Assembly (NCBI GenBank): GCA_036937835.1
Contig: CM072862.1
Location: 19,870,501 to 19,934,500, forward strand
Origin: Pampus argenteus
Lineage: Eukaryota > Chordata > Actinopteri > Scombriformes > Stromateidae
Reading direction: 5' to 3'
Length of the DNA: 64,000 bases
Shown here: positions 14,801 through 27,569 of the stretch, one piece after another
Layout of the letters: each line of letters begins with the position of its first letter
Position numbering within the stretch: position 1 is the stretch's first letter
Position numbers and translations under genes: made by a program
The notes under the pieces: model-generated
Told to the model about the DNA's origin: nothing
What the model saw: only the letters and a program-made list of their open reading frames with translations
Database searches by the model: none

Positions 14801-16479
14801 AAGCTAAAAGAAGACAGCTCTATGTAAAATGCTAAGGTTTCTTGACATTGACTCCATATTCTGAAATGTATAGCGACCAGTCTCAAGTCAGAGCGCTCTG
14901 AGGCCAACACCATTCATTGATTAATCTATTATCAAAATTGCTACCTCAGCACAACAAAATAATGCACTTGGTTGGTTCAGTAAATTTCTGCTGTTAGTCA
15001 GCTCAATGAAGGCGCCATTTCACCAGTACCAACCATTACCTGGCAACACACCAGCCTATCAAAGATACATCAAGTTACTGCTTCCTTCCCTTTCAACTGC
15101 CTCTCCCGTCCTGTAGAGCCATGATGATGAACATCATGTTTGACTGCTTCCATGCTATAGCTGCTGAGGGTGTTGAGCTAGTTCGCAGCATGGACTTCTT
15201 GCTGAGCTGCCTTGACTATCTCAACTACCTTTAGTCCGAGCTGACAGCTAAGGAGTTGTGGAGGTCAGCTATCTCAGGCCTTCATTAGACAGAGAACCTT
15301 GTGTGCTGTTCATGTCAGCAACAGGCACCTCTGGCTAGGCCTTTCTTGATGAAAGAGCTTTAGCAGCAGCCTGGAGCTGAGGACCCGCCTACAACCTCAA
15401 CATCAAATGTCTCTGTAACCCTTCTGCCTCTTAATTTCCAATAGATGCCACTGTTCAACTTGACACCAATTCTATGCTCTTTATAACTATATTTTTTTAA
15501 TCAAAACAATGTGGCAGTTGTGTTCATAATTAGATTTAAATTATTCAATTGATCTTCAATGCAATAGATTTTGCAACACTGTCATGCAATACATTATACT
15601 CTTTACAAATACAAAACAATGACCTTTAACCTCACCAACAAAAGGAGTACAGTCAATCGTTGCACATCCGTGTCCCCTCATCACGCCCACCCACAATCAT
15701 CTGTTGGTGGAACAATGATTGTAATGGATTTTTTTTTTTTTTAAACAAAGGTGGCAAAGGCTGGAGAACATTTGTGGTGTGGCGTACACAGTTTGTGCGC
15801 ACACCTTTAGAGTATTGTGCGCAATTTCGCAGGCCTGGGATGATATACTTATTTCCTGATTTAATACTGTCTACTGCCTATATGAGAATAATAAAATGAG
15901 GAGAAGCGAATGAGCGCTCCATTCCATGCTGTTGTTATTAACGTCATGTATGCAGCAGTGAAGAGCAGCATCTCTGCTGCACCTTTAGCTCCAGGGAAAA
16001 CCATCATGTACAAGACTCTGAGCAGGTCCAAGGTTTTTGAGGTGACTAAGAACCTGAGCAGACTAAGAACCAAGTTATTTCCTTCACCTCAGAGTTGGTT
16101 TAAGTTGTTTCATGCTGCAATATCAGTTGGTTTGTTACTACTTATCACTGTTCCACTCCACTAAAGTTAGTCTCTGACTGAGGACTTAGAAAGTATAAAC
16201 AATATACTTCATGTTCATCCCACAACAGTAGTTAGTCATCAAATCAAAAGACCCTTGCAACCCCTGCCATTTTGAAGATGATCAACAAGATAACTCTAGC
16301 ATGTGAGCACTATAGCCCTCCAAGATTTTGGTATAGGGAGTGTTCTGGTTTCCGTTTCTATTCCAGCGATTTCTACAGGAACATGCCTTGGTTGCATGCA
16401 GGTAAACATTCAGTGTGGGGAATAAATTAGGCAAATCTATTGGTCGAAAAGGATTTTAAACAATGACCGGCACTATCTT

Positions 16480-16524
<45 letters not shown>

Positions 16525-19500
16525 TTCCTCTCCATCTTTTACCTAAGAGGAAAGAGAAGTGGAGCAGGGGCACAAAGCCTCAATCCTGTTGTCTCACTGC
16601 ACAGTCACTCTCAGAACACTTAATCTGCACAGCTGAAGTTCTGAGCTTCCCCCTCTCCTCAGATAGATTGTCCACATTCTATTATAATCTACATTTCATG
16701 GCATTTGTTTCTCTTTTAGTGATCAGCTTGTTCAACAATAAATCACTTTAACTTGGGTTTTAGCCGCAATTGGAATTTGAAAGCTGGCAGACCACAATTT
16801 ATGCTTGATCAGTGCTGAGACAGTGAGGCTCTGTCTCACGTTTTTAAATACCGGCTGATTAAATGTCTCTGAGCCATACTAGCAATTCATCCTGAGAAAG
16901 TCAGAAGTGAAATGAGTTCCACAGGGTTACTGCATACTTTTTTTAAATTAAATTGAATGCTTTTTAAGACCTTGACAGAGAAAATTTAATATACGTTGCA
17001 CGGCAAAACTAATGCACATTTGGGCTGAGCTTCATGTTTGAAATCAATTTGACATTATTAATAGGGATATTTTCCTGGATATTTTTGTATCTCCATTTAA
17101 TAATATTATGTAAATCACATAAAGTCATCAAATTAATGGCAAATACAATGAAATATGATTCATAAAGTTTTGATTTGCATTAGATAAAACTTTGTGTTAA
17201 AAAAACAAACATGTTAAGCTTAATTTTAATTACAATTTGCTTGGAATTGTTAATTTTACAACTTTTAATTTTTTAATTTTCTCACACTCACAGATCAGGT
17301 TATAATTATCCCAATTAAGACACACTTGCTCAGAGGCTCTGAATATACTGTATATTTACCTTTCATCCACTTTAACAGTCCATTTAATTTGTAAATACCC
17401 AATTAAAAGTCTGCTCCTCTCCTTCATGTTGACTGTTGCAGCTCTGCACTAAAAACATTAGATTCTAGATTTATTCCATTCTGAAATAATAGCAGACTTC
17501 GTGTCTCTCTCTCTAAACTCCCTCTGCCAACTGTCTTTATCTTAGAAACAAGACATTTTATGACCTTAAATTCTGAAGATCTTACTCACTCTTTTTAAGG
17601 ATCTGCTGGAACCCTGCAATGGCTGGCTCACAAGAAATGTACAAAAGATTCAAAAGATACAGAAGATTGTAAAATACCCAGTTGATTTGTCAAATTCTGA
17701 CTACTGAAGCGTCACATTAACTTTGGCTATGGATTCTGACCTCAGTCTATCCCACTGGAATTGCATTTGCAAGTGATGTCTTTACATTACATTTCCAAAT
17801 TTTTTAAAAATTTGGAAAATGTGTGCTGTCTTTGCGGGGTTTTCACCAGTGTATTCCCTCTGGACCTAAGTTGACTGCCTGGTAGGCATCAGGATTTTTT
17901 TATGTATTTTTAAATTGTTTTTTAAACTAAAATGTGTTATAGAAGTAGCATAGTAGGTTGCGTGTGTAGTGTGCGGTCGAAAAACGAGAGAAGACGGTGC
18001 AATGGTGAGAAGTATAGCTGTGAACGTAGCAGTGCAGTGTGCAGTTTAGGATAGGATGTTGTTGATTAAATGCTACAGCTCCTCAAGACCCAAGCCATGT
18101 ACTTAGTTGTGTCTTGTACCCAGCTGAGGTGACAGGGGTTAGCCCCAAAGTTAGCAACAACTTCAGCCCAGACTCACTTAAGGTGGATGAGCCATTTTTA
18201 TTTTAGTGAAAAGCTAAAAAAAAAAAAAAAAAAAAAGACACTTGGCTGCCGTGCGTAACATTATGCCAGAATATTTTACACTGAATATTTTCCATGACTG
18301 ACTGAGGCAAGGGTGCATTTCAATAAACTACTGTCTAGTTTCATCTTTGATCTTATGTGCATGACCTCATTGTCTGATTTTAGCCATCGCCACTGGTAAG
18401 CTGTTTTGGTCGCAGCTCTATTGTTAACTTTTACACCCAGTATGGCTCATCAGTTGACAGCGCTGTCAGCAGCCTGCAGGGCACTTGCATTTTAGAAATT
18501 AACTAATACCAGCACGCAAACTCTTTATTTTCACATCACGAACGATGAACAACAGCATTAAAACATGAGTCTTGCAAGTAAAACATGTGACTCATGTAGA
18601 CTGTTATATCAGTTTAGCGTGTGGCTTCCATTTATAATTTCAACCAGGAAAGAGGCAGAAAAAAGCCGTTTGGAGAGTATATCTGGGAAAGTGAATATGC
18701 ATAACTAACGACAAATCACTGATCCCCATTATTTTAATTCTACATGAAAATGATAAGAAATTTTACTATCTTTGTTTGATTTGGCTATATGTACACAGTA
18801 TACTGTTCAGAGGGGATTGAATTTCTGAAAATGTATTTCTGGGCTTTAAAGTAAAACATCATTCACTCCACAGAAGGGGCACTGCAGACAAATAAACAGG
18901 GAGAAGCTTTGAGAAGCAGAATGGTAATTTCAAGACAACTATTGCTGCACAACACACTGGCAAAGGTCAACAATTAGTTTGTGTAAGAAAATACAGTACA
19001 TGACAATTCTTTCTCCACACGGCTATCACACTTACCTATGTCAGCAAGGGATATACATTAATTTAGAATAGAGTATTAAAGGTTAATTGGCAATGTGATC
19101 TGATTGAAAAGGGTTCTTGAGATGAGTGTGTCAAGAAATTAGTGTCCACCTTTGTTTTTGGTGGAAAGGAAACCACACGTCTTAAATCATAGAAATTAAA
19201 CTAAAAACTGAACTGGCTAATTTGTAATAATAGCATACTGTATTACTCCTTAAGGACCTTGTACTGATGTGAGAGGGCAAATTATTTCGAGTGATTTAAT
19301 AAATAAAAGCAGAATTAAATCCGGCCTGTTAAGTATTTTATTAATATTCTACTGTGAGATTATATTAACTCAGTAATTAAAAATAAGAGAAATACTGTCA
19401 ATGTTCTTATTTTAACAACTTTTTCCTCCAAACATTCAGTTTATCATGTTTTATGTAAATGTAGTATTTGATAAAATCAGTGCTTTGAAGGTTTATGATT

Positions 19501-22500
19501 TGTTTCCTATTGGCCAGTGGCCACATTATTTTACCATGCAGGCAAATAAATGCTGGCAAATAAACAGGCTGGTCTCCATGGTAACCAGAGATGGACAGCC
19601 TAAGGCAACATTGAAAGGGCGTGTGGCTATAGTAAATATGATTTCAGAAGGAGAAGGAGGAGTGCCCTCAGAGAAGTTATTCTCAAACTTCTGTTAATCT
19701 GAAATTTATTAATTAATTAATTAATTACAAAAAAACACCTTAGGTAGGCCATGATTTCATTATTAGTAACTATCACAGCCATAAAGCCATATCCAACCGG
19801 CTCTGAGATACATATTTATTGGAGTATCACCTACAAATTGTGTTTTTGGATTTTTTTGGCACTTTTTGCTTTTATTTGACAGTTATCTGCAAAGACACAG
19901 ATGGGTAACATGGGGAGAGAGAAGGGTATGACTGGGGACCCTTGCTCTCTATTCCAACCAGGGACACTGTGGATATATACCATGTGTAATAACCATTCAG
20001 CTACCAGCTAAATTTTGTTTTTTAATCTTAAAGGGTAAGAGTAATCTATGATTCAAAATTAAATTATTGTTATTGTTGAAATAATAGAACTTCAGATCAT
20101 ATTTACATCCAATAATGCAGAATCAAAACACCAGATCTGAACGGGAAATTCTGCCTGTCTCCACTGCTCTCTGTGTCAATGTCCATGTTTACACGAGGGC
20201 AGAGCTGAACTCCCACATATATACAAAAAGTGGACAACAGATTGACTTCAGGGCAGAGGCCAAGGGAGAGAGAATGAAATAGACTTGGAAGTTATTTTAC
20301 TCAAGTCGATGTTAACAAGGCTCGTTATCCATAAGGGCAACAAAATCTGCTGATAAACGAACATCACATCCAGTAATGCAACATCTTTAACTGCTCAACT
20401 CCCAGCCCCCTCTTACTCCACAGACAGTATGTTTTTAATAGACATACTGAGTTTGTTATGCTAATAAAGGATTCTTGTGAAACGAACACTAACTGCAAAA
20501 ATTGAATTAGCTAAGTCTATGCTACGCTATCTATCTGACGCACCAATTTTGAATTTTGATCAGGATCACTGTCCATTTGCATTTTGATGGCAACTCTGTT
20601 AAATATTCCCATCCTAAGAGATAGAGATGGCAAGACAAATTAGATAGCACAGGCCTGTAATCCAGTGTAACTTGTGTTTGATATCTAATATTAAAATTCA
20701 ATCCCTCCCCAGTCTCTCTCAGTTCAGACGTTATTTTCATTAAAAATATATGGAATCATATAACATGCATAAGTACAACGAAAACAATAAAGTCTTAAAA
20801 ATGCATGACATTTCAACATGTTAAATTCTAGACATTAAATCATGCAACTAAAAACAAGCAAAGCAAAACATAGGAAGCATAATCAATACATTCAGAAAAC
20901 TTACAGTTTTAGAAGCAGTAAAAACATACTGGATGACCATTTCTCTCTTTGTGCTGAGATCCTTGTCCCTCAACGGAGTCTTTTTTTCTTCATTCAAGTT
21001 CATGTCCTCCTGGAGAACAGAAAGAGAGGAATAATCATGTCAATTAATCAAATTTTAATCTGTGATATTCTTGTTTTTTAGTAACATTTCTGGCAACAGG
21101 ACTTAATTAGCCTTTCAGTCTTGAAAATGCCAACAGTCAGAGACAATCTTTGTGGTTTTCTGGAAGTATTCCACTGAAAAAAGGTTAAAGCAATACATAT
21201 TACCATAGACAATATTCAACTGAAAGTTTTGTCATTTTTTTTGTATTTTATATAACCAGAAATTAACTAAATAAAAAAATTCTTTTTTTTTGTCTGTACT
21301 GTAAATAGGGACACATGCAAAAGATATTCAAAAAGCGGTGCATGCCTGTCTTCTTATATTCAGTTCCTCTTCGATCCAAATATCATCCAAATCTTTACCT
21401 CTCAATCAATGTGGTTGCTCTTGCCTCGTAAGATTGTATGTGTCAAGCTGCTGTTATAAGAAACCTAGATAACCTTGTTGGTACTGCACAATGACAAAAC
21501 ATCATACCATCATCTTTTCAAACAGAGCCAAGATCTCTTTTTCCGAGGTGATCTTTGATGAAAGCTCCTCAAAATGATGGGAGGTGGATGATGAAGAAAT
21601 GGACCAATCAGCAGTATTGTGTTTAGAATGTGATAAGGGTGGCCGCTCCTTTTTACTACCTGGAATCCGAATACTGGCAAATCTGTCCAGCTGTTGAGAC
21701 AACAGAAAAGGCACCATTAAAATACACACAACTCCACATTTCAGTGCCAGTTTAAGACACATAAATGATGTGCTAGTTTGTGAACATATTTAAATACTTA
21801 TTATTGAGAATGCAGTAGACGAAACAAGCCTGCGAGTTAGAAAAACAATGCTATTAGTGTGAATTGTGTAAACGCACATATACAGGGCTTAAAGAAAGAA
21901 AGATTTGTGAGCCTGAAGGTTGTACAGAAGGAAACGTGTACAATATTGAGTTAAGTATTATAAGAGTTTAAAACTGCTCTATGCCTGAAATCAGGCATGG
22001 TGCCTGAGAACTTTAAGCCCTGCATGTATCTGCTTAACACATGTTGAGGAGACATGACACATTGACAAATACTTTCTAGATAATGTGGAGTCAAGAAAAA
22101 CGTTAGTGAGTGAGAAAAATGAGTCCGTGCTTCTTGACGTGAATGAGTTCAATATTTGGCAATGAAAAACAATTTTAGTTAAGTGATGTTAGATGTTGCA
22201 GAGACTGACAACCAAGAGAAGAGGGACAACAATCATTTCACAAATCTTACCACATCATCTGTGATGTTTCTAAAGGGTAACTGCTACATGTGGGAAACAG
22301 AAAAAAAACAATAGATTCATTAAGCAACAGCATCAAATATTATAAAAAGGGGGTTTATACTTTGGACAAAAAGCCAATGTATTTCCCCTCACTGTAGGGT
22401 ATTGGGGAAATACAATTTACTGAGCAGAGAATTTTATATTAGTTTCAAATTTGTGCCTGGTTTATAAAGTTTTAAATGGTTTAGTCCCTCCTCCACTAAG

Positions 22501-25500
22501 TGAAATTCTATTAGATCCTCCAGAATATTCTCAATATGAGACTGTACAATACCATTTCACTGCACTGCATTTGGACAATCAGCCTTCTCTGTAACAGCCA
22601 CAGATCAATGGAAGACCCTGCCTGACAATGTGAGGAGCTGTAGCTTTATCAGCATCAAAACCAACTAAATAAAAAAAAAGTCTGTTACAAGCTGCTCTGC
22701 ATTCACTATTCTATCTCATGGTCTTCATGACTTGCTTTTATTTAGCAAGCTATTGTGTGTAATTTTGTATTAAGTGTCTTGTCTTCTTTTTTGTCTACAG
22801 ATGTGAATTACCCTGAAACTATAATCTTGGACGGTGAATCAAAAAGGTGACATTTATGTTTGAGCTGTCCATTATCCCTCTTTAAATTAAAATTAAATTA
22901 AATTAAATTAAATAATCTGAGCCCTATAGCAGCTCCCAGCAAATTACTGTGATATTTATAACCTCATAACCTAGTTAAAGTTGTAGTTTTGGTTCTTTAT
23001 TTTAATGAGTTCAGTTTAAAGTGCCAGATGCCGAGATTTTAGCTTTAAGGGTGTTTTAAGTTGTTTACATCCATATTGGCTGAGAAGTATTGAACATGAA
23101 CAACTAAAGTCCCTTTAACGAAAGTAGGAAAATGGTCCTAAATATATAAATAAGGTAACCACAAAACAAAGAAGGTGGCTGTAGCACAAGCCTGGAAAAA
23201 CATCACCAGTGAAAATATGAAGTCTCTGCTGACATTCAAAGAGAGGAGCTCAGGCAAATGACTTTCAGTTTATTTGCAATTGTATTATTACTATTGTACA
23301 ATTACTTTCTGTACACTATAGTTCGTGTACTAAAGGTATAACAGTTCCTACATGATTCATCTGACATGCATGCATGTCAACACCATCAATTTAATGCTAT
23401 GAACCAGCAGTTTAACCTCATAGTAATGTTGGAATAGAGAGCCAGAAACATAGTGCTTTGTATAATAATGGGTGGAGAGAGATCTGGGGATTGGAGTGGA
23501 CAGGTCATTAACATAATTTCACCAAAGTGATCCTCAAACCATCACTGGCCACTTTGACAGAAGGAATTATCTTATCTGCCCCCTTTAGATGGCCATAGAT
23601 ATTTAAATTGGTCTGCTATGAACGCTTTGATCTACATGGACCCAGTGTATACCAGTTGAATGAACCCAAAACAAAACAAATTCCTCAAATTACTGTATAA
23701 TTATAACCAGCCTTGATAGGAGTCAATACATAAACAGAAAACATTAAATTTCAAAATGTTATCATGTAATGCTGAATGAAAAACTGACAACAAGGTTAAG
23801 TCTCACTCAAGCATAACAGCAAATCGTACCGGCCCTGCAAGAAATAAATCAATACCCGCCAGTGTTTAATTAATATAAAATCGCCTGAAATAAAGTATGT
23901 CAACCTGTCAATAAGCCATCCTCCTAATGAGTGTTCTGAGATAAACATCATATATTTTCTCTCAAAATGTGCTAAAGAAACAGAAAACTAATCAGCTCGA
24001 CAACTGGTCAGACTAATTAGATTGCAAGTAAAAAAGACTTGGCTGTCAAGTTGTGACTCTTAATGATCTATGCCAGAGTATGCACATATTTTTAACAAAA
24101 CTAACTCATAATGAACTCAGTTAGATATTAACTGACCTCAATAATTGTACTGCATTATTTTATCCATGTTAAATAAATAAGAGATTACTAAATAGATTAC
24201 ATGAAAACAATAGAATAAAATGTATAAAAAATATTTAAAATAAAAAAAAAACGTATCAAGATTTTGTGTGGCTAACGTGAATTACTTTTCAAAATAAATT
24301 TTTGAAAAGTAATTTGCAAAGCTCAATTCAACTTTATGACACATCCTTCCATCCTACCACTGACTTTAATAGTAATTTTAGTAATACTGTAATGAATGAT
24401 GCCGTTTCTCAAAGATGGCTGATCTCCATGATTTCACCAAATGTTTTAGACAACTAACCCAACACTCACAGAGAAAATGTTGATTTAGAAAACACAGCAC
24501 ATTCAATCTATAACAGAAAAAAGAGGTAAACACAGAAAGCCAGGCAAATGCAAAAATTAAAGAACCTAAGACCCAACCCAAACCAAAACAGCATCCATAA
24601 AGCTTCATCTCAGTCTTTGAACCCTTCATTGACCACTAGAACTTGGAGAACTGGTTCCAAATTAGAACGTGTTCAAAACTCTAAACTCTAAAAAAGAATT
24701 AGAAAAAATGTTTAATTTCAATTCTGCTTAGTGGTTCCAGCAATATAGCTCTTGTTTAGATACGGGCATGCATGGCTCACATCAGTAATTAAAGATGGGC
24801 CACACTCAAAAGAGTGGCTTCACTTTAGAGAAGAAAACAATAACAAGGTAAAGCAGAAAGCTAATTAGCTGTCAGAGTCAGGTTGCATATTAAATCTGAC
24901 CAAACATTTAATGTCAAGGCAGCATGGTCTCAAACTGAAAGACTGTACAGTGTTTGATGTCTTGCGGTCTCCAAGTGTGTCATCAGCCAGCAGAGCCAGG
25001 CACACCTAGCAGCAACACACTGTGTGTGCATGTGAGTTACTGTATTCCTGTTGTCATTACGCTGCCACTTTCCTTTTTCAACTTTGTCTGTTGTTCAGCA
25101 ACATACAGGAGCTCTGTGTGAATTGACCTTTATAGTGAAAGCACACCAAGTCATTGAAGGAAAGATGAGACAGAAAGTACTCAGAACAGAATCAAAATGT
25201 TCAAAAAAAAAATACTTTAAATTAACTTATTTTAATGAAACAATAAAAATATATGTAAACACTTACAAGAATAAACATATGTTTGTTATCTAAAAATGTG
25301 ACCTCTCTTTTTTCTTTTTACCATATCGGAATCGATAAGAACTGCAATCAATAAGCAGAGTCAGAAATGATAAAATTCAAACAATACCCAACTGTATTAA
25401 CCACACTGCTAATTCTTTATGTATTTTTGTTTAGAACTTTTAGGTCTTAGAGCAATTTCACAAGACCATGCACAAATATACTGTGCCTTCTTAATTATTC

Positions 25501-27508
25501 AAAAAGCCAGCTTTTAAATCTGTGGCCTTTTAATTCAAATTCCCTGCCTGTCTGACCCTATGATATGGGATTGTTCACAAGCATAACAGACCACAGATGG
25601 TCAACAGTGCAACAGACTTGAACCCATCAGTCATAAAACTCAGTGCCACAAGGCTTTTCTTCCACCAATTAGTGTAAACAGTAAACAGTAAATTTTGTGG
25701 TATTGCAGTGCCACCTATTGAGATGAGATGACAATTAACTGAATAAATCAATGCTCACTGTGAAAATATTTACAAAGGTTTTTCAGTTATTTGTCATAAT
25801 AATATAATAGCTATAAATGCTGTTAGACAAACCTGATGAGAGAGGGGGGCTTAATTCAAAAACTAAGCTGTACCATAACAATTACATGTGTCTTTTAATG
25901 GAACTAAGTAACTAAATGTGCCTTGGCTGTGTATTTTTTTAGGAATGTGAGGCTACACAGTGAAAAATAGTCCAGCTCACACACTGATGTTTTTCATTCT
26001 TATTAAACAGTAGGGAAAAAAGTAGGTCAATAGCATGAAAAAGCAATATCAATATGTTAACACAAACACAATATCAATGACTTCACGTTAGCCACACAAA
26101 GTCTTGACCGCGCAGTATTTACAGTCTCAGAGTAGACGACGTTAAACTGAGAAACTATTAAAATTCCACCCACCGATGAAATCCATGAGATGCAAAAAAA
26201 ACCTAATAAATCGAGCATGAAATACAGATATTTGGTCAAATTATATTTCCAAGATTAAGAATGAATTTTCATGCTCAAGGTTCGAAGTTCTGAATATACA
26301 TTTTTATCCACCTTTTTGTTAATGGACTTGTTTTACACAAGGGTGCTTGTTAGGTTAAACACCATTTGTGCTAATTGACAATTTCAAAGCATGAGCTCAA
26401 GGACTATCAGTGTGTGATCGGCCCTAAAGAGGTTTAATGCCTGGCATTCCCCACCAGTCAGGCAGAAAATAACAAAGATAAAATCTACTGCAAGTCCATC
26501 TACCTTGGACTTAGCAGTTCTAGATATTCTATGAACTAGATGACTGAAAATCTTCACAGATCTATTGTTGTGTTATAGTGTCACTAACATTATTTATTGT
26601 CTTCATCTCCACTGCTGCTACTTATTATGCATGTTGTATACTCTGTAACATGTGTTATTACTATAAAACTGTTAACATTTAAAATAAAGGAGTTTTTGAG
26701 GATATATGTGAATCTTTCTAGATATTCAATTACCACTACGTTCCAAGTTTCATGACAGGTTGCCACAAATGACTAATTCAATGATTCGAGTCTGTCAAAT
26801 GTTTTTAATTAGAGCTGCAACCATCAGTCAATTAACTTGTTAAGTTGTTCAACATAAAAATGGGAACTATTTTAATCATCATTTCAGTCATTTTTCAAGC
26901 AAAAATGACATACATTTGATGGTTCTTGATGGCTTCTCATATATGACAGTAAATTGAATTTCTAATATGTAACATTTTAAATCAGATAAAACAAGCAAAT
27001 TAAAGACATTATCGTTGCCTCTGGAAAAATTGTACAGGGTTTTAAGTTGTGGTAAAAATGGGGTCAATTGCGAGCAAAGCGTGCATTAAGTCGACGTGTC
27101 ATACGCAAGTCTCAATTAAAGAGGGATGTGTGTGCATTGGAAATGAGAACCTTTATTAAGCATCCTAATAGTGGTGATGTTTTGTCCAATTAGCAACATT
27201 TTCCTTTACAGCAGACAAATACCAGGCAGACAGAATGCCAGTTGGTTTGTAGTAGTAGGAATCACATGGATTAGTGTAAGGGCTAAACCCTGTGCTAATT
27301 TTAACCTTTTGATTTCCTACAGGCAAAGCAGAGTGAACAAACAGTCAAGGTCACTGTTTCACTAAAAACTCCAATACAGTATACAAAGAATGTGTTGTGT
27401 GTGAGAGATTCTGTGAAGGCTATTTTTAAACATGAGACATAAGATAATGTGCCAAGTAAGTAACAGTCACATTACAAAGACATCATTCATCTTCATCACT
27501 GTTGCACT

Positions 27509-27569
<61 letters not shown>

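Larger units (their letters stand above)
12384..20904. other. diaph3 intron 4 (about 8.5 kb)
   Basis: Intronic. Holds a MITE-like candidate (12820-13195), a 'gggctgcaac' repeat with a nested hAT-like insertion (14488-14960), an unexplained coding-like stretch (15000-15420), a CTAT microsatellite, a palindrome at 17792-17818, an RFX-type X-box at 19572 and a SINE-like copy at 19852-20025. No functional gene is supported. Confidence 0.7.
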
